Origin: Galactobacter caseinivorans
GTDB taxonomy: Bacteria > Actinomycetota > Actinomycetes > Actinomycetales > Micrococcaceae
DNA length: 64,000 nt
Assembly (NCBI RefSeq): GCF_003640665.1
Contig: NZ_QQXL01000002.1
Coordinates: 124,001-188,000, forward strand
Direction: 5' to 3'
This document shows positions 16,783 to 27,842 of this stretch, piece after piece. The stretch's first letter is position 1, and every line of letters starts with the position of its first letter. The notes below the pieces were generated by a model that saw only the letters and a program-made list of their open reading frames with translations, ran no database searches and had not been told where the DNA came from. The position numbers and the translations under genes were made by a program.

Positions 16783-17033
16783 CCACGCAGCAGCAGATTA
16801 CCCACGACCCGGTTTTTGAGGACGTGCCAGGCCACGGCAATACCATCGCCGCGTGGGCCATGTTTGGTGTCATGTTCATCGGTGTTGTCATCGGCTGCTT
16901 GGCCTTCGTGTGGGCCAACCTCATGGGTGTCGCCATTGGCGGCGGCGTGATCATCCTCGGCCTGATCGTGGGCCTGGTGCTCAAGGCCGCGGGCTTCGGT
17001 GTGGGCGGCAAGCACACCAAGTCGGATCACTGA
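16776..17033 (+). CDS. Small two-helix membrane protein of the trp cluster (DUF6704-like)
   Basis: The 85-residue protein has an N-terminal soluble part ending in the motif [13 protein letters not shown] and two hydrophobic segments (about residues 27-47 and 51-71). The HGN-x-x-AAW motif and the location between trpE and trpC match a conserved actinobacterial family (DUF6704) of unknown function. GAGAAGGAG lies 10 bases before the ATG. trpC starts 10 bp after its stop. With the TIGR02234 protein it makes a pair of membrane proteins embedded in the trp operon. Confidence 0.8.
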   Translation: MVTTQQQITHDPVFEDVPGHGNTIAAWAMFGVMFIGVVIGCLAFVWANLMGVAIGGGVIILGLIVGLVLKAAGFGVGGKHTKSDH

Positions 17034-17043
17034 CCGTATCGCC

Positions 17044-17853
17044 GTGACGGTCCTCGACGACATCATTGCGGGGGTCCGAGAGGACCTCGAGGTCCGGCGG
17101 GCCGCGGTTTCCGAGGCGCAGTTGCGAGAGCGTATTGCGCTCACCGCTCCTGCCCGGGATGCCTTGGCTGCGCTCACGCCCTCTGCGCAGCGTCCCTTTG
17201 GTGTGATCGCCGAGGTTAAGCGCAAGTCGCCCTCCAAGGGCGAACTGGCCGCCATCGCAGAGCCGGCACAGCTGGCCGCGAGCTACGCGGCCGGCGGCGC
17301 CGCGGTGATTTCCGTCCTGACGGAGCAACGCCGCTTTGGCGGCTCCCTCGCCGACCTGGACGCCGTGCGTGCCGCGGTGGACGTGCCGGTGTTGCGCAAG
17401 GACTTCACGGTTGATGCGTACCAAATCCTGGAGGCCCGCGCTCATGGGGCTGACCTGATCCTGCTCATCGTTGCGGCGCTGAGCGATGCACAGTTGCGCC
17501 AGTTCCTGGACCTGACCCACTCGCTTGGCATGAACGCGCTGGTGGAGACGCACACCGCCGAGGAAGTCCGGCGAGCCAGAGCCCTTGGCGCCAGGCTCGT
17601 GGGCGTCAACGTGCGCAACCTGAAAACCCTGGACGTTGACCCGGCCCGCTTTGCGGACCTGGCTCCGTCCCTCCCCACCGGTACCGTGGCCATCGCGGAA
17701 TCCGGTGTGGCCGGCGTCGAGGACGTCACGAATTATGCGCGCGCGGGCGCGGACGCCGTTTTGGTGGGTGAGGCCCTGGTCAAGGGTGCCGACCCCCAGG
17801 ACGCCGTGGCCCGCTTCACCGCGGCGGGGGCCGCAGTGCGCGCCAAGAGCTGA
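17044..17853 (+). CDS. trpC: Indole-3-glycerol phosphate synthase
   Basis: The 269-residue TIM-barrel enzyme closes the indole ring of carboxyphenylamino-deoxyribulose phosphate. Motifs are [32 protein letters not shown] and IAESGV, which carry the catalytic lysines and glutamates and the phosphate site. The GTG start lies 10 bp after the preceding small membrane-protein gene and gives the family N-terminus [10 protein letters not shown]. There is no fused TrpF; in Actinobacteria the PRA isomerase step is done by PriA, not encoded here. Confidence 0.97.
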   Translation: MTVLDDIIAGVREDLEVRRAAVSEAQLRERIALTAPARDALAALTPSAQRPFGVIAEVKRKSPSKGELAAIAEPAQLAASYAAGGAAVISVLTEQRRFGGSLADLDAVRAAVDVPVLRKDFTVDAYQILEARAHGADLILLIVAALSDAQLRQFLDLTHSLGMNALVETHTAEEVRRARALGARLVGVNVRNLKTLDVDPARFADLAPSLPTGTVAIAESGVAGVEDVTNYARAGADAVLVGEALVKGADPQDAVARFTAAGAAVRAKS

Positions 17854-17905
17854 CCGCCACGGCGCGCGAGCCGCGCCGGTCGGACCGAGCGAGTGAGGAG
17901 CACTC

Positions 17906-19213
17906 ATGTCCACGCAATCCCCGTCCTCCATTCCGGATGACGCAGCAGAGCGGTTCCTGACTAACGGTGGACTGCGCCACGCGCCCGGCCCGTACTTTGG
18001 CGAGTATGGGGGCCGCTGGATGCCGGAGTCCCTCATCGCCGCCCTTGATCAGTTGGAAGAGACCTTTGAGAAGGCCAAGCTGGACCCGGAGTTCCTGGCG
18101 GAGCTGGAGGATCTCTCACACAACTACGCCAACCGCCCGTCGCTGCTGACGGAGGCCAAGCGCTTTGCTGAGCACGCCGGCGGCGTGCGCGTCTTCTTGA
18201 AGCGTGAGGACCTGAACCACACGGGATCTCACAAGATCAATAACGTGCTGGGGCAGGCGCTGCTGGCTCGTCGCATGGGTAAGACGCGCCTCATCGCGGA
18301 GACCGGGGCTGGCCAGCATGGCGTGGCCACGGCGACGGCGGCCGCACTCTTTGACATGGAGTGTGTGGTCTACATGGGTGAGGAAGACACCCAGCGCCAG
18401 GCCCTGAACGTGGCCCGGATGGAGCTGCTTGGCGCCACCGTAATCCCCGTCAAGGCGGGCTCCCGCACCCTCAAGGACGCCATCAACGAGGCGCTGCGAG
18501 ACTGGGTCACCAACGTGGAGACCACCCATTACCTTCTGGGCACGGCCGCTGGCGCCCACCCGTTCCCGGCCCTGGTGCGGTACTTCCACGAGGTCATTGG
18601 CGAGGAGGCACGGGAGCAGATCCTGGCTCAGACCGGGCAGCTGCCGGACGCCGTGTGCGCGTGCGTGGGCGGCGGGTCAAACGCGATCGGGATCTTCCAC
18701 GGCTTCCTGGATGATTCCTCCGTGGCTCTGTACGGCCAGGAGGCCGGGGGAGACGGCGTGGAGACCGGACGCCACGCCGCGACCATCAATCTGGGCCGCC
18801 CGGGCGTGCTGCACGGCGCGCGGACCTACCTGATGCAGGACGAGGACGGGCAGACGGTGGAGTCCCACTCCATCTCCGCCGGTCTTGACTACCCAGGCGT
18901 TGGGCCGGAGCACTCCCACCTGGCGGACATTGGCCGCGTGGTCTACGAGCCCATCACCGATGCGGAGGCTATGGACGCGCTGCGCCTGCTCAGCCGCACC
19001 GAGGGCATCATTCCCGCGATCGAGTCCTCCCACGCCCTGGCCGGAGCCATCAAGGCCGGCCAGCGTCTCGCGGAGCAGGCGCGCGCGGAGGGCACGGACG
19101 CCTCCAGCAAGATGGTGCTCGTGAGCCTCTCCGGTCGCGGGGACAAGGATGTGGCCACCGCCGGTACCTGGTTTGGCCTCATCGATGAAGCCACAGCGAA
19201 GAAGGGGGAGTGA
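17906..19213 (+). CDS. trpB: Tryptophan synthase beta chain
   Basis: The 435-residue PLP enzyme condenses indole with serine. The PLP lysine is Lys110 in HTGSHKINN, and the family blocks [48 protein letters not shown] and SLSGRGDKD are all intact. The N-terminal extension of about 25 residues is common in Actinobacteria. GTGAGGAGCAC precedes the ATG. It is followed 5 bp later by trpA, its channel-sharing partner. Confidence 0.98.
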   Translation: MSTQSPSSIPDDAAERFLTNGGLRHAPGPYFGEYGGRWMPESLIAALDQLEETFEKAKLDPEFLAELEDLSHNYANRPSLLTEAKRFAEHAGGVRVFLKREDLNHTGSHKINNVLGQALLARRMGKTRLIAETGAGQHGVATATAAALFDMECVVYMGEEDTQRQALNVARMELLGATVIPVKAGSRTLKDAINEALRDWVTNVETTHYLLGTAAGAHPFPALVRYFHEVIGEEAREQILAQTGQLPDAVCACVGGGSNAIGIFHGFLDDSSVALYGQEAGGDGVETGRHAATINLGRPGVLHGARTYLMQDEDGQTVESHSISAGLDYPGVGPEHSHLADIGRVVYEPITDAEAMDALRLLSRTEGIIPAIESSHALAGAIKAGQRLAEQARAEGTDASSKMVLVSLSGRGDKDVATAGTWFGLIDEATAKKGE

Positions 19214-19218
19214 ACGCC

Positions 19219-20022
19219 ATGAGCGCCACCGCTCAGATCGTCTCCAAGTCCGCGGCCGCCATTGAGGCTGCGCGCGCGCAGGGGCGTCCTGCCCTCATCA
19301 CCTACCTGCCGGCGGGCTTCCCCGACGAACAGGCCACGATCGACGCAGCTGTGGCGATGGCCCAGAACGGCGCCGACGTGATTGAGGTGGGCATCCCCTA
19401 CTCAGACCCGGTCATGGACGGCCCGGTCATCCAGGCCGCCACCACTCAGGCCCTGGCCCGCGGATTCCGTGTGGAGTCCATCTTTGAGATCGTTGCGGGC
19501 ATCACCACCCGTTGCGACGCCGCGGTGCTGGTGATGACGTACTGGAACCCCGTGATGCGCATGGGCGTTCACGAGTTCTCCCGCCGCCTTGCCGAGGCGG
19601 GCGGCGCCGGACTCATCACCCCAGATTTGATCCCGGACGAGGCCGCAGAGTGGTTCGCGGCCAGCGACGAGTTTGGCCTTGACCGCGTGTTCCTCACGGC
19701 ACCGTCCAGCACCCCCGAGCGGGTCGCGGCCACGGTGGAGGCCTCCCGCGGTTTTGTGTACTGCGTCTCCGTGATGGGAGTCACCGGCGCGCGCACCGAG
19801 GTCTCGGCCGCCACCCGTGGTGTGGTGGATGCAGCGCACCAGGCGGGGGCCCAACGGGCCTGCGTTGGCCTGGGTGTCTCCCGCCGCGAACACGTGGTGG
19901 AGATTGGTGAATACGCCGACGGTGTCATCGTCGGTACGGCGCTGGTGGCAGCACTTGGTGAGGGCGGCGTTCCCGCCGTCGCCGAGCTGACCGCCAGCCT
20001 GAGTGGCAAGGACGTGGCATGA
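19219..20022 (+). CDS. trpA: Tryptophan synthase alpha chain
   Basis: The 267-residue TIM-barrel subunit cleaves indole-glycerol phosphate and passes indole to TrpB. Motifs seen are ALITYLPAGFPD, the catalytic Glu in DVIEVGIPYSDPVMDGPVIQ, and GFVYCVSVMGVTGAR. I chose ATG 19219, which has GGGGGAG about eight bases upstream, over the GTG at 19210 that sits inside the ribosome binding region. Its stop overlaps the start of lgt (ATGA). Confidence 0.97.
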   Translation: MSATAQIVSKSAAAIEAARAQGRPALITYLPAGFPDEQATIDAAVAMAQNGADVIEVGIPYSDPVMDGPVIQAATTQALARGFRVESIFEIVAGITTRCDAAVLVMTYWNPVMRMGVHEFSRRLAEAGGAGLITPDLIPDEAAEWFAASDEFGLDRVFLTAPSSTPERVAATVEASRGFVYCVSVMGVTGARTEVSAATRGVVDAAHQAGAQRACVGLGVSRREHVVEIGEYADGVIVGTALVAALGEGGVPAVAELTASLSGKDVA

Positions 20023-21281
20023 GCCTCCCCATCGCGGCAGCTGTGCTGCCCCTCTCCATCCCCTCCCCGCCTCAGGAGATGGCCCGCTTCAGCTTGGGCC
20101 CCCTGACCATCCACATGTACGCCCTGTGCATCCTGCTCGGCATTGTGGTGGCGCTCTGGCTCACGGTGCGCCGGTGGCGAGCCCGCGGCGGCGAGTCTGA
20201 CGTGATCTGGGACGTGGCCATCTGGGCCATCCCCTTCGGCATCATCGGCGGCAGGCTCTATCACGTGGTCTCCTCGCCGGATGCCTACTTTGGGCCCGGC
20301 TATGACGGCACGGGAGACCCGATCAAGATCCTTTACATCTGGAACGGTGGACTGGGCATCTGGGGCGCCGTGGCTTTGGGCGCCGTTGGCGCCTGGATCG
20401 GCACCCGCCGCGCCGGCGTGCGGCTCTCCGCCTTCGCGGACGCCGCCGCCCCTGGCCTGCTCCTGGCGCAGGCGATTGGCCGCCTGGGCAACTGGTTCAA
20501 CCAGGAGCTCTTCGGCAGCCCCACCACCCTGCCCTGGGGCCTGCAGATTGATCCCACCAGCCCCAATTTCCCGCCGGGTTTGCCAGCGGACACCCTGTTC
20601 CACCCCACGTTCTTGTACGAGATGCTCTGGAACCTGGCGGGCGTGGCGGCCCTGTTGCTCCTCGATCGCCGCCTCAAGCTGCGCTTTGGACAACTGGTCT
20701 GGCTGTACGTGGTGATCTACACCGCCGGCCGCACGTGGATCGAGGCCCTGCGCATCGATGAGGCCCAGATGATCACCATCGGTGGCATTGAGCAGCGCCT
20801 GAACGTGTGGACCTCCTTGCTCCTGTTTGTGCTTGCCGTGGTGATCCTGACCTTCTGCGCCGTCAGGGCGCGCCGCATGGACCAAGCGGACTTCATGTAC
20901 CTTCCCGGGCACGGCCCGGCGGAGCTGGAGGAAGCCGGGGACGGCGACCAGGCGGACACCCTGCCCGACGCCGCTGGCTCGGCTCCCGGGGCGACGCCCG
21001 GTCGTGCCTCCACGACGGACACGGGCACAGTCACAGCCGCAGGTACGGCCACCACGACGCTGCCCACCGCGAGCGAGTCGGCCGTCCCGACCGCAGCGGC
21101 GCAGACCCGAGCCAGGCGCAAGGCGGGCCCGCGTCACGCACCCGAGGCGGCGGCGTCCAGCACAGAACCGGCCACCGCCGAGGACTCTCCGTACCCCACG
21201 GCCGAGGATCTGGCAGATGATTCCGGCGCCGTGACGACACATGACGACGGCTCGATTGACGGTCAGCAGAGGGATTCCTGA
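20019..21281 (+). CDS. lgt: Prolipoprotein diacylglyceryl transferase with long C-terminal tail
   Basis: The 420-residue integral membrane enzyme transfers diacylglycerol to the lipobox cysteine of prolipoproteins. It has about seven hydrophobic helices in the first 290 residues, the Lgt signature GRLGNWFNQELFG at 154-166 and YTAGRTWIEALRID. Residues from about 300 to 420 form a Thr/Ala/Glu-rich, probably disordered tail; long tails are known in actinobacterial Lgt. It overlaps trpA by four bases, an arrangement repeated in many Actinobacteria without a metabolic reason being known. One substrate candidate, the lipoprotein at 50113-50772, is in this window. Confidence 0.95.
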   Translation: MSLPIAAAVLPLSIPSPPQEMARFSLGPLTIHMYALCILLGIVVALWLTVRRWRARGGESDVIWDVAIWAIPFGIIGGRLYHVVSSPDAYFGPGYDGTGDPIKILYIWNGGLGIWGAVALGAVGAWIGTRRAGVRLSAFADAAAPGLLLAQAIGRLGNWFNQELFGSPTTLPWGLQIDPTSPNFPPGLPADTLFHPTFLYEMLWNLAGVAALLLLDRRLKLRFGQLVWLYVVIYTAGRTWIEALRIDEAQMITIGGIEQRLNVWTSLLLFVLAVVILTFCAVRARRMDQADFMYLPGHGPAELEEAGDGDQADTLPDAAGSAPGATPGRASTTDTGTVTAAGTATTTLPTASESAVPTAAAQTRARRKAGPRHAPEAAASSTEPATAEDSPYPTAEDLADDSGAVTTHDDGSIDGQQRDS

Positions 21282-21282
21282 C

Positions 21283-21695
21283 CGCACGGGAGGCCAGTAA
21301 ACGCGCGGATTCTGATCCGCGCAGGAAACAGGGAAGGCACGCGTGGGCAATGCGCCTGCGACGGCCCGTTTACATCCCTGACATGATTCAGCCGTAGTGT
21401 GACGGCACCCACTCCGAGCAAAAGGGTGGGTGCAGGGGAACGTCGCTAGATGCCCCCACCACTCGACCCGATGCGCCACCCGTCACCCCGGGCGGCGAGC
21501 AGGGGAGAGGGGCAGCCCACCAGGCAGCCCATCAGCCCACGACGAGGTGGGCGAGTGTTCCCGATCTGCAACGCAATCGGGGACGGACAGCCGGTTCGCG
21601 GGGCAGACACAGCCGCCCTGAGCTCAGGCTGCGACGAGGCTCGCCGCATCCCCCTGGGCGCGTCTCGCCCATCACGTCGATGCGAAGGACGCCTC
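21283..21695 (+). promoter_or_regulatory. Long leader region of gltB with several hairpins
   Basis: No gene is supported in this stretch. Hairpins are at 21303-21322 (GCGCGGAT/ATCCGCGC), 21405-21433 (GCACCCAC/GTGGGTGC), 21535-21552 (GCCCAC/GTGGGC) and 21556-21582 (GTTCCCGAT/ATCGGGGAC, one G-U). TTTACA at 21370-21375 may be a -35 and TAGTGT at 21396-21401 a -10, with 20 bases between them, too long to be convincing. A frame open to gltB from 21450 is Pro/Arg/Ser-rich and unlike GltB, so I treat it as untranslated. I do not recognise a known riboswitch class. Confidence 0.5.
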
Positions 21696-24600
21696 ATGAC
21701 ACCGTCCCAGCCGGGTACGCCCGAGTTGAACCCGTTCCGCCGCTTTGCCGCGATCCCGGAGGCCACCGGCCTGTACGATCCGGCCAACGAGAAGGACGCC
21801 TGCGGGCTGGCCGTGGTGGCCACCCTGCACGGGGCACCCACCCACGACCTGGTGCAGAAGGCCCTGGAGGCGCTGCGCCGGCTGGAGCACCGCGGCGCCG
21901 TGGGCGCAGACGAGGGCTCCGGAGACGGTGCTGGACTCCTGACGCAGATCCCGCACGAGTTCCTCGCGGCAGAGGTGGACTTTGCCTTGCCCGCCCCCGG
22001 GCACTACGTGGTCGGCACGGCCTTCCTGCCGGACGACGATGCGGACGAGGCGGAGGCCCGCGCCGGCCTAGAGGAATTGGCCCGTGACGAGGAGCTGACG
22101 GTGCTTGGCTGGCGCCAGGTGCCCACCGACCCCTCCGTGCTTGGCGCAGGCGCGCGCTCCTGCATGCCGCGCTTTGCCCAGCTGTTTGTGGCCCCCACCG
22201 ACGGGGACATCAGCGACCTTGATCAGCGAGTCTTCCGGGTGCGCAAGCGCGGGCAGAACAAGTTTGGTGTGTATTTCCCCAGCTTCTCTTCCAAGACCAT
22301 GGTCTACAAGGGCATGCTCTCCACGGCGCAGCTGGCGCCGTTCTACCCGGATCTCTCCGACCCGCGTTTCACCACGCGCATCGGCATTGTGCACTCCCGC
22401 TTCTCCACCAACACCTTCCCCTCGTGGCCGTTGGCCCAGCCCTTCCGCACCATTGCCCACAACGGCGAGATCAACACCGTCAAGGGCAACCGCAACTGGA
22501 TGCGCGCCCGCCAGTCCCAGCTGGCCTCGCCGCTGCTGGGTGAGGTCCCGGAGGAGCTCTACCCCATCTGCACCCCAGGCGCCTCTGACTCGGCCTCCTT
22601 CGACGAGGTGGCGGAGTTGCTGATGCTGGCCGGGCGCCCCTTGCCGCAGGCGATCATGATGATGATCCCCGAGGCCTGGGAGAACGACACCCAGATGGAC
22701 GCGGATAAGCGCGCGTTCTACGAATACCACTCCATGCTCATGGAGCCGTGGGATGGCCCCGCCGCCGTGGCGTTCACCGACGGCGAGCTGGTGGGGGCCG
22801 TGCTGGATCGCAACGGCCTGCGCCCGTCTCGTTATTGGGTCACGGAGGACGGCTTTGTGGTGCTGGCCTCCGAGGTGGGTGTGGTGGACCTTGACCAGTC
22901 CACCGTGGTGCGCAAGGGGCGCGTCTCACCGGGCAAGATGTTCCTCATCGACACGGTCCAAGGCCGCATCATCGAGGATCAGGAAATCAAGGCCACGGTG
23001 GCGCAGGCCAATCCGTGGCGGGACTGGGTCAAGCAGAATCTGCGCAGCCTGGCTGAGCTGCCGGAGCGCGAGCACATTGTGCACGGCGCGGGTTCCATTG
23101 AGCTGCGCCAGCGCACCTTTGGCTACACGCATGAGGAGCTCAAGATCCTGCTGGCGCCGATGGCCACCACGGGCGCCGAGCCCCTGGGCGCCATGGGAAC
23201 TGACACCCCGGTGGCCGTGCTGGCCCAGCGCCCACGCCTGCTCTTTGACTACTTCCATCAGTCCTTTGCGCAGGTCACCAATCCGCCCCTGGATGCCATC
23301 CGCGAGGAGCTCGTCACGAGCCTGCGGACCACCATTGGGCCGGACGGGAACCTGCTGGCCGGCCGCTTTGAGCCCACCAGCCAGATTGCCCTTGACTTCC
23401 CGGTGATGACCAACGATCAGCTGGCCAAGATCGTCCACCTGCGCAACGAGGACGGCGTCAAGGAGACGCTGCGCGTGCGCGGGCTCTACCGGCCCGACGG
23501 CGGCGCGGATGAGTTGGCTGCGCGCCTCACGGAGATCTGCGAGAAGGTCTCGGCGGCCATCAATCGCGGCGTGAAGTTTGTGGTGCTCTCGGATCGCGAT
23601 TCAACCGCCCAATGGGCGCCCATCCCGTCCCTGCTGCTCACCTCCGCGGTGCACCACCACCTGCTGCGCGCCGCGAATCGCGTGCGTGCCTCTCTCCTGG
23701 TTGAGGCGGGCGATGTGCGCGAGGTACACCATGTGGCGGCACTGGTGGGCTTTGGCGCCACCGCCGTGAACCCCTACCTGGCGTTGGAGACCGTGGAGCA
23801 CATGGCCCGCCGGGGGGACCTGGAGGGTGTGAGCCCGGACCAGGCCAACAAGAACCTGGTGAAGGCCCTTGGCAAGGGCGTGCTCAAGATCATGTCCAAG
23901 ATGGGCATCTCCACGGTGTCCTCTTACTGCGGCGCGCAGACCTTTGAGGCGCTTGGCCTGGCCCGCCCCTTGGTGAATGCCTACTTCTCAGGGACCGCCA
24001 CGCAGATGGGTGGCGCCGGCCTTGACGTGCTGGCGGAGGAGACCCGTCAGCGTCACGAGGCCGCGTACCCGGCGGATGGCAACGAGATGCCCCACCGATC
24101 CCTGTGGACCGGAGGCGAGTACCAGTGGCGCCGCGACGGTCCTCCGCACCTGTTCAATCCGGAGACGGTGTTTAAGCTTCAGCACGCCACCCGCGAGCGG
24201 CGCTTTGACATCTTCCGGGAGTACACGCGGGACGTGGACCAGCAGTCCCACGAACTGAAGACCCTGCGTGGTCTCTTCCGCTTCCGCGACGGTGAGCGCC
24301 CGGCCGTGCCGGTGGAAGAGGTGGAGCCCGTCTCCGCGATCGTGAAGCGCTTCTCCACCGGGGCCATGAGCTATGGCTCCATCTCCAAGGAGGCGCACGA
24401 GACGCTCGCCATCGCCATGAATCGGCTGGGCGGAAAGTCCAATACCGGAGAGGGCGGGGAGGATGTTGACCGCCTGCTTGATCCGGAGCGCCGCAGCGCC
24501 GTGAAGCAGATTGCTTCTGGCCGCTTTGGTGTGACGAGCCTGTACCTTAGCAACGCGGATGACATTCAGATCAAGATGGCCCAGGGCGCCAAGCCGGGCG

Positions 24601-26276
24601 AGGGCGGCCAGCTGATGGCGCAGAAGATGTACCCGTGGGTGGCCAGCACGCGCCACAGCACTCCCGGTGTGGGGCTCATTTCCCCGCCGCCGCATCACGA
24701 CATCTACTCCATCGAGGACCTGGCCCAGCTGATCTTTGACGCCAAGCGCGCCAACCCCTCCGCCCGGGTGCACGTCAAGCTGGTTTCCGAGGTGGGGATC
24801 GGCACCGTGGCGGCCGGCGTGACCAAGGCCAAGGCCGACGTCGTGCTGGTGTCTGGGCACGACGGCGGCACCGGTGCCAGCCCCCTGAACTCGCTCAAGC
24901 ACGCCGGCGCCCCTTGGGAGCTGGGGCTCGCAGAGACGCAGCAGACGCTGATGCTCAACGGCCTCCGCGAGCGGGTGGTGGTCCAGGCGGACGGCCAGCT
25001 CAAGACTGGCCGCGACGTGGTCATCGCGGCGCTGCTCGGGGCCGAGGAGTTCGGTTTTGCCACGGCGCCCCTGGTGGTCTCTGGCTGCGTCATGATGCGG
25101 GTCTGCCACCTGGACACGTGCCCGGTGGGAGTGGCAACGCAGAATCCGCTGCTGCGCTCCCGCTTCACCGGCAAGCCGGAATTTGTGGTGACGTTCTTTG
25201 AGTACTTGGCCCAGGAAGTCCGCGAGCTGCTGGCGCAATTGGGCTTTCGCAGCATCGAGGAGGCCGTGGGCCACGCCGAGATGCTGGAGCTGGATGATGC
25301 GATTCGGCATTGGAAGGCGGATGGCCTTGACCTCTCCGGCCTGTTTGGTGAGTACCAGCGTCCCTTTGGCGGGACGCTGCACAACTCCACCGCGCAGAAC
25401 CACGAGCTGGACAAGCATTTTGACAATCAGCTCATTGAGCTCAGCCACGACGCGCTGAAGCATCGGGATCCCGTGCGGATCACGCTGCCGGTGGTCAACA
25501 CGGACCGCTCCGTGGGAACCATGCTTGGCCACACGGTCACCAAGACCTTTGGCGTGGAGGACCTGGCACCGGACACCATCGACATCACGCTCAGCGGCCC
25601 GGCCGGGCAATCCCTTGGCGCGTTCATGCCAGCTGGGATCACCCTGCGCCTGTGGGGCGAGGCCAACGACTACGCGGGCAAGGGGCTCTCCGGTGGGCGC
25701 ATCATCATCCGCCCGGGGCGCGAGGCCGCGTTCTGTGCGGAGGAGAACGTGGTGGCAGGCAACGTGATTGGTTACGGCGCCACCTCAGGTGAGCTGTTCC
25801 TGCGCGGACTGGTGGGGGAGCGCTTCCTGGTGCGCAATTCCGGCGCCACGGCGGTGGTGGAGGGGATTGGCGATCATGGGCTGGAATACATGACCGGTGG
25901 AACCGCTCTGATCCTCGGTTCGGTTGGCCGCAACCTGGCCGCCGGAATGTCCGGAGGCGTGGCGTACGTGCTGGACTTGGACCACTCCAGGCTCAACCGC
26001 GAGGCGGTGGCAGGGAGCGAGCTGATCGTGGAGACGCTGCCCACGGAGGACGCCGAGCTGGTGCGCACCCTCCTGCAGCGCCATGGCGAGGAGACCGGCT
26101 CAGACGTAGCGGCCAAGTTGCTCCTTGACTGGCAGGAAACCAGCACCCGCATCACCAAGATCATGCCGCGCCACTACGCCACCGTGCTTGCCACGCGGGC
26201 GCAGGCGGTCGCGGAAGGCCTGGACCCGGACGGCGAAGCCGTGTGGTCCCGAATCCTGGAGGCAACCCGTGGCTGA
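21696..26276 (+). CDS. gltB: Glutamate synthase (NADPH), large subunit
   Basis: The 1526-residue enzyme converts glutamine and 2-oxoglutarate to two glutamates. The N-terminal class II amidotransferase begins after a 35-residue propeptide, with nucleophile Cys36 in [10 protein letters not shown]. The central and FMN-binding synthase domains follow ([18 protein letters not shown]), then the 3Fe-4S ligands Cys1131, Cys1137 and Cys1142 in [15 protein letters not shown], and a C-terminal beta-helix ([17 protein letters not shown]). Length is standard. The ATG at 21696 gives the normal propeptide; upstream in-frame codons were rejected. gltD overlaps its end by eight bases. Confidence 0.97.
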   Translation: MTPSQPGTPELNPFRRFAAIPEATGLYDPANEKDACGLAVVATLHGAPTHDLVQKALEALRRLEHRGAVGADEGSGDGAGLLTQIPHEFLAAEVDFALPAPGHYVVGTAFLPDDDADEAEARAGLEELARDEELTVLGWRQVPTDPSVLGAGARSCMPRFAQLFVAPTDGDISDLDQRVFRVRKRGQNKFGVYFPSFSSKTMVYKGMLSTAQLAPFYPDLSDPRFTTRIGIVHSRFSTNTFPSWPLAQPFRTIAHNGEINTVKGNRNWMRARQSQLASPLLGEVPEELYPICTPGASDSASFDEVAELLMLAGRPLPQAIMMMIPEAWENDTQMDADKRAFYEYHSMLMEPWDGPAAVAFTDGELVGAVLDRNGLRPSRYWVTEDGFVVLASEVGVVDLDQSTVVRKGRVSPGKMFLIDTVQGRIIEDQEIKATVAQANPWRDWVKQNLRSLAELPEREHIVHGAGSIELRQRTFGYTHEELKILLAPMATTGAEPLGAMGTDTPVAVLAQRPRLLFDYFHQSFAQVTNPPLDAIREELVTSLRTTIGPDGNLLAGRFEPTSQIALDFPVMTNDQLAKIVHLRNEDGVKETLRVRGLYRPDGGADELAARLTEICEKVSAAINRGVKFVVLSDRDSTAQWAPIPSLLLTSAVHHHLLRAANRVRASLLVEAGDVREVHHVAALVGFGATAVNPYLALETVEHMARRGDLEGVSPDQANKNLVKALGKGVLKIMSKMGISTVSSYCGAQTFEALGLARPLVNAYFSGTATQMGGAGLDVLAEETRQRHEAAYPADGNEMPHRSLWTGGEYQWRRDGPPHLFNPETVFKLQHATRERRFDIFREYTRDVDQQSHELKTLRGLFRFRDGERPAVPVEEVEPVSAIVKRFSTGAMSYGSISKEAHETLAIAMNRLGGKSNTGEGGEDVDRLLDPERRSAVKQIASGRFGVTSLYLSNADDIQIKMAQGAKPGEGGQLMAQKMYPWVASTRHSTPGVGLISPPPHHDIYSIEDLAQLIFDAKRANPSARVHVKLVSEVGIGTVAAGVTKAKADVVLVSGHDGGTGASPLNSLKHAGAPWELGLAETQQTLMLNGLRERVVVQADGQLKTGRDVVIAALLGAEEFGFATAPLVVSGCVMMRVCHLDTCPVGVATQNPLLRSRFTGKPEFVVTFFEYLAQEVRELLAQLGFRSIEEAVGHAEMLELDDAIRHWKADGLDLSGLFGEYQRPFGGTLHNSTAQNHELDKHFDNQLIELSHDALKHRDPVRITLPVVNTDRSVGTMLGHTVTKTFGVEDLAPDTIDITLSGPAGQSLGAFMPAGITLRLWGEANDYAGKGLSGGRIIIRPGREAAFCAEENVVAGNVIGYGATSGELFLRGLVGERFLVRNSGATAVVEGIGDHGLEYMTGGTALILGSVGRNLAAGMSGGVAYVLDLDHSRLNREAVAGSELIVETLPTEDAELVRTLLQRHGEETGSDVAAKLLLDWQETSTRITKIMPRHYATVLATRAQAVAEGLDPDGEAVWSRILEATRG

Positions 26277-27720
26277 CCCGCGCGGATTCCTGACCACCCG
26301 TGAGCGCGAGACCCAGAAGCGCAGGCCAGTGCCAGTGCGCCTCATGGACTTCAAGGACGTCTATGAGAAGCCGGACCCGACGGTGCTGCACCGTCAGGCC
26401 GGGCGCTGCATGGACTGCGGCGTGCCGTTCTGTCACCAGGGTTGCCCGCTGGGCAACCTGATCCCGGAATGGAACGACCTGGTGTGGCGCGGCCGCATGG
26501 ATGAGGCCGTGGAGCGGCTGCACGCGACCAACAACTTCCCGGAGCTCACAGGCCGCCTGTGCCCCGCCCCCTGCGAATCATCGTGTGTGTTGGGCATCAA
26601 TCAGCCCGCCGTGACGATCAAGCAGGTGGAGGTGGCCATTGCGGACGCGGCGCTGGCGGGGGAGGGCATAGCGCCCCAGCCGCCCGTGCGCCACACCGAT
26701 TACACCGTGGCCGTGGTGGGCTCCGGCCCGGCGGGCCTCGCCGCCGCCCAGCAGCTCACGCGTGCCGGTCACACCGTCGCGGTGTATGAGCGCGATGCGG
26801 AGATCGGCGGCCTGCTGCGCCTTGGCATCCCCGACTACAAGCTGGAAAAGGAGATCCTTGACGTCCGCGTGGAGCAGATGATGGCAGAGGGCACCCGCTT
26901 CCGGACCAACGTCGAGGTGGGCAAGGACATCTCGTGGTCTCAACTGCGCCGTGGCTACGACGCGGTGATTGTGGCCACGGGCGCCACCGTCCCCCGGGAA
27001 TTGGGCATCCCGGGTCGCGATCTGCACGGTGTGCACCACGCCATGGAGTACCTGACCCGGTCCAATCAGACCGTCTCCGGGCAGGCCCCGGCGGACCCGA
27101 TCGACGCGCGCGGCAAGCACGTGGTCATCCTCGGCGGCGGCGACACCGGCGCGGATTGCATCGGCACCGCGCACCGCCAGGGTGCCGCATCGGTGACCAC
27201 CCTGGCGATCGGCAAGCAGCCACCAAGCGAGCGCGTGGCGAACCAGCCGTGGCCGGTGCACCCTGCGCTCTTTGAGGTCGCGAGCGCCCATGAGGAGGGT
27301 GGCGAGCGCACCTACCTTGCCTCTACGGTGGAGTTTGTTGGGCACGACGGCGTGCTGACGGGCCTCAAGGTCGCGGAGACGGAGTACACGGATAATGGGC
27401 GCGTGCCCAAGGCCGGTACCGAGCGAATCATCCCTGCGGATCTGGTGTTTTTGGCACTGGGGTTCACCGGCCCGGAGAAGGCCGGCTTGGACGCCCAGCT
27501 CGGCGCCGCCTTTGACGAGCGCGGGCAACTCACGCGCAGCGAGGACTACGCGGTGGCTCCGGGAGTGTTTGTGGCAGGCGATGCCGGCCGCGGGGCCTCG
27601 CTCATCGTCTGGGCCATCGCCGAGGGACGCTCGGTGGCGGCCAGCGTGGAGCGCCACCTGCAGGGTGCCACGGCCCTTCCGGACCCCGTCCGTCCCACAG
27701 ATCGAGGCTTTAGCCTCTGA
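26269..27720 (+). CDS. gltD: Glutamate synthase (NADPH), small subunit
   Basis: The 483-residue subunit passes electrons from NADPH through FAD and 4Fe-4S clusters to GltB. The cysteine motifs [17 protein letters not shown] and CPAPCESSC bind the clusters; [12 protein letters not shown] is the FAD Rossmann motif and [10 protein letters not shown] the NADPH one. A final [18 protein letters not shown] closes the FAD site. The GTG at 26269 lies inside the end of gltB with GGAGG upstream, so the subunits are translationally coupled. Confidence 0.97.
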   Translation: MADPRGFLTTRERETQKRRPVPVRLMDFKDVYEKPDPTVLHRQAGRCMDCGVPFCHQGCPLGNLIPEWNDLVWRGRMDEAVERLHATNNFPELTGRLCPAPCESSCVLGINQPAVTIKQVEVAIADAALAGEGIAPQPPVRHTDYTVAVVGSGPAGLAAAQQLTRAGHTVAVYERDAEIGGLLRLGIPDYKLEKEILDVRVEQMMAEGTRFRTNVEVGKDISWSQLRRGYDAVIVATGATVPRELGIPGRDLHGVHHAMEYLTRSNQTVSGQAPADPIDARGKHVVILGGGDTGADCIGTAHRQGAASVTTLAIGKQPPSERVANQPWPVHPALFEVASAHEEGGERTYLASTVEFVGHDGVLTGLKVAETEYTDNGRVPKAGTERIIPADLVFLALGFTGPEKAGLDAQLGAAFDERGQLTRSEDYAVAPGVFVAGDAGRGASLIVWAIAEGRSVAASVERHLQGATALPDPVRPTDRGFSL

Positions 27721-27842
27721 AGAGTAGTACGCTGGTGATGGTGACCACAGGAGTTTTCTGGGGTGACCACCACCGCACGGTGCGCCGAGGAAGTCGCCCG
27801 CAATTTTTGACATCAAACGTTGAAAGAGAGGGCTGACTCAAG

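Noticed and set aside
19569-21479. 636-codon open frame on the minus strand across trpA and lgt
   Set aside because: It lies opposite well-supported genes, is Arg/Gly/His-rich without domains, and arises from the codon pattern of GC-rich DNA.
21450-21695. N-terminal extension of GltB
   Set aside because: The extra 82 residues are Pro/Arg/Ser-rich, and GltB needs a short propeptide before Cys36, which the ATG at 21696 provides.
23988-25610. 540-codon minus-strand frame inside gltB
   Set aside because: It is a shadow of the gltB FMN-binding region with no family-like motif.
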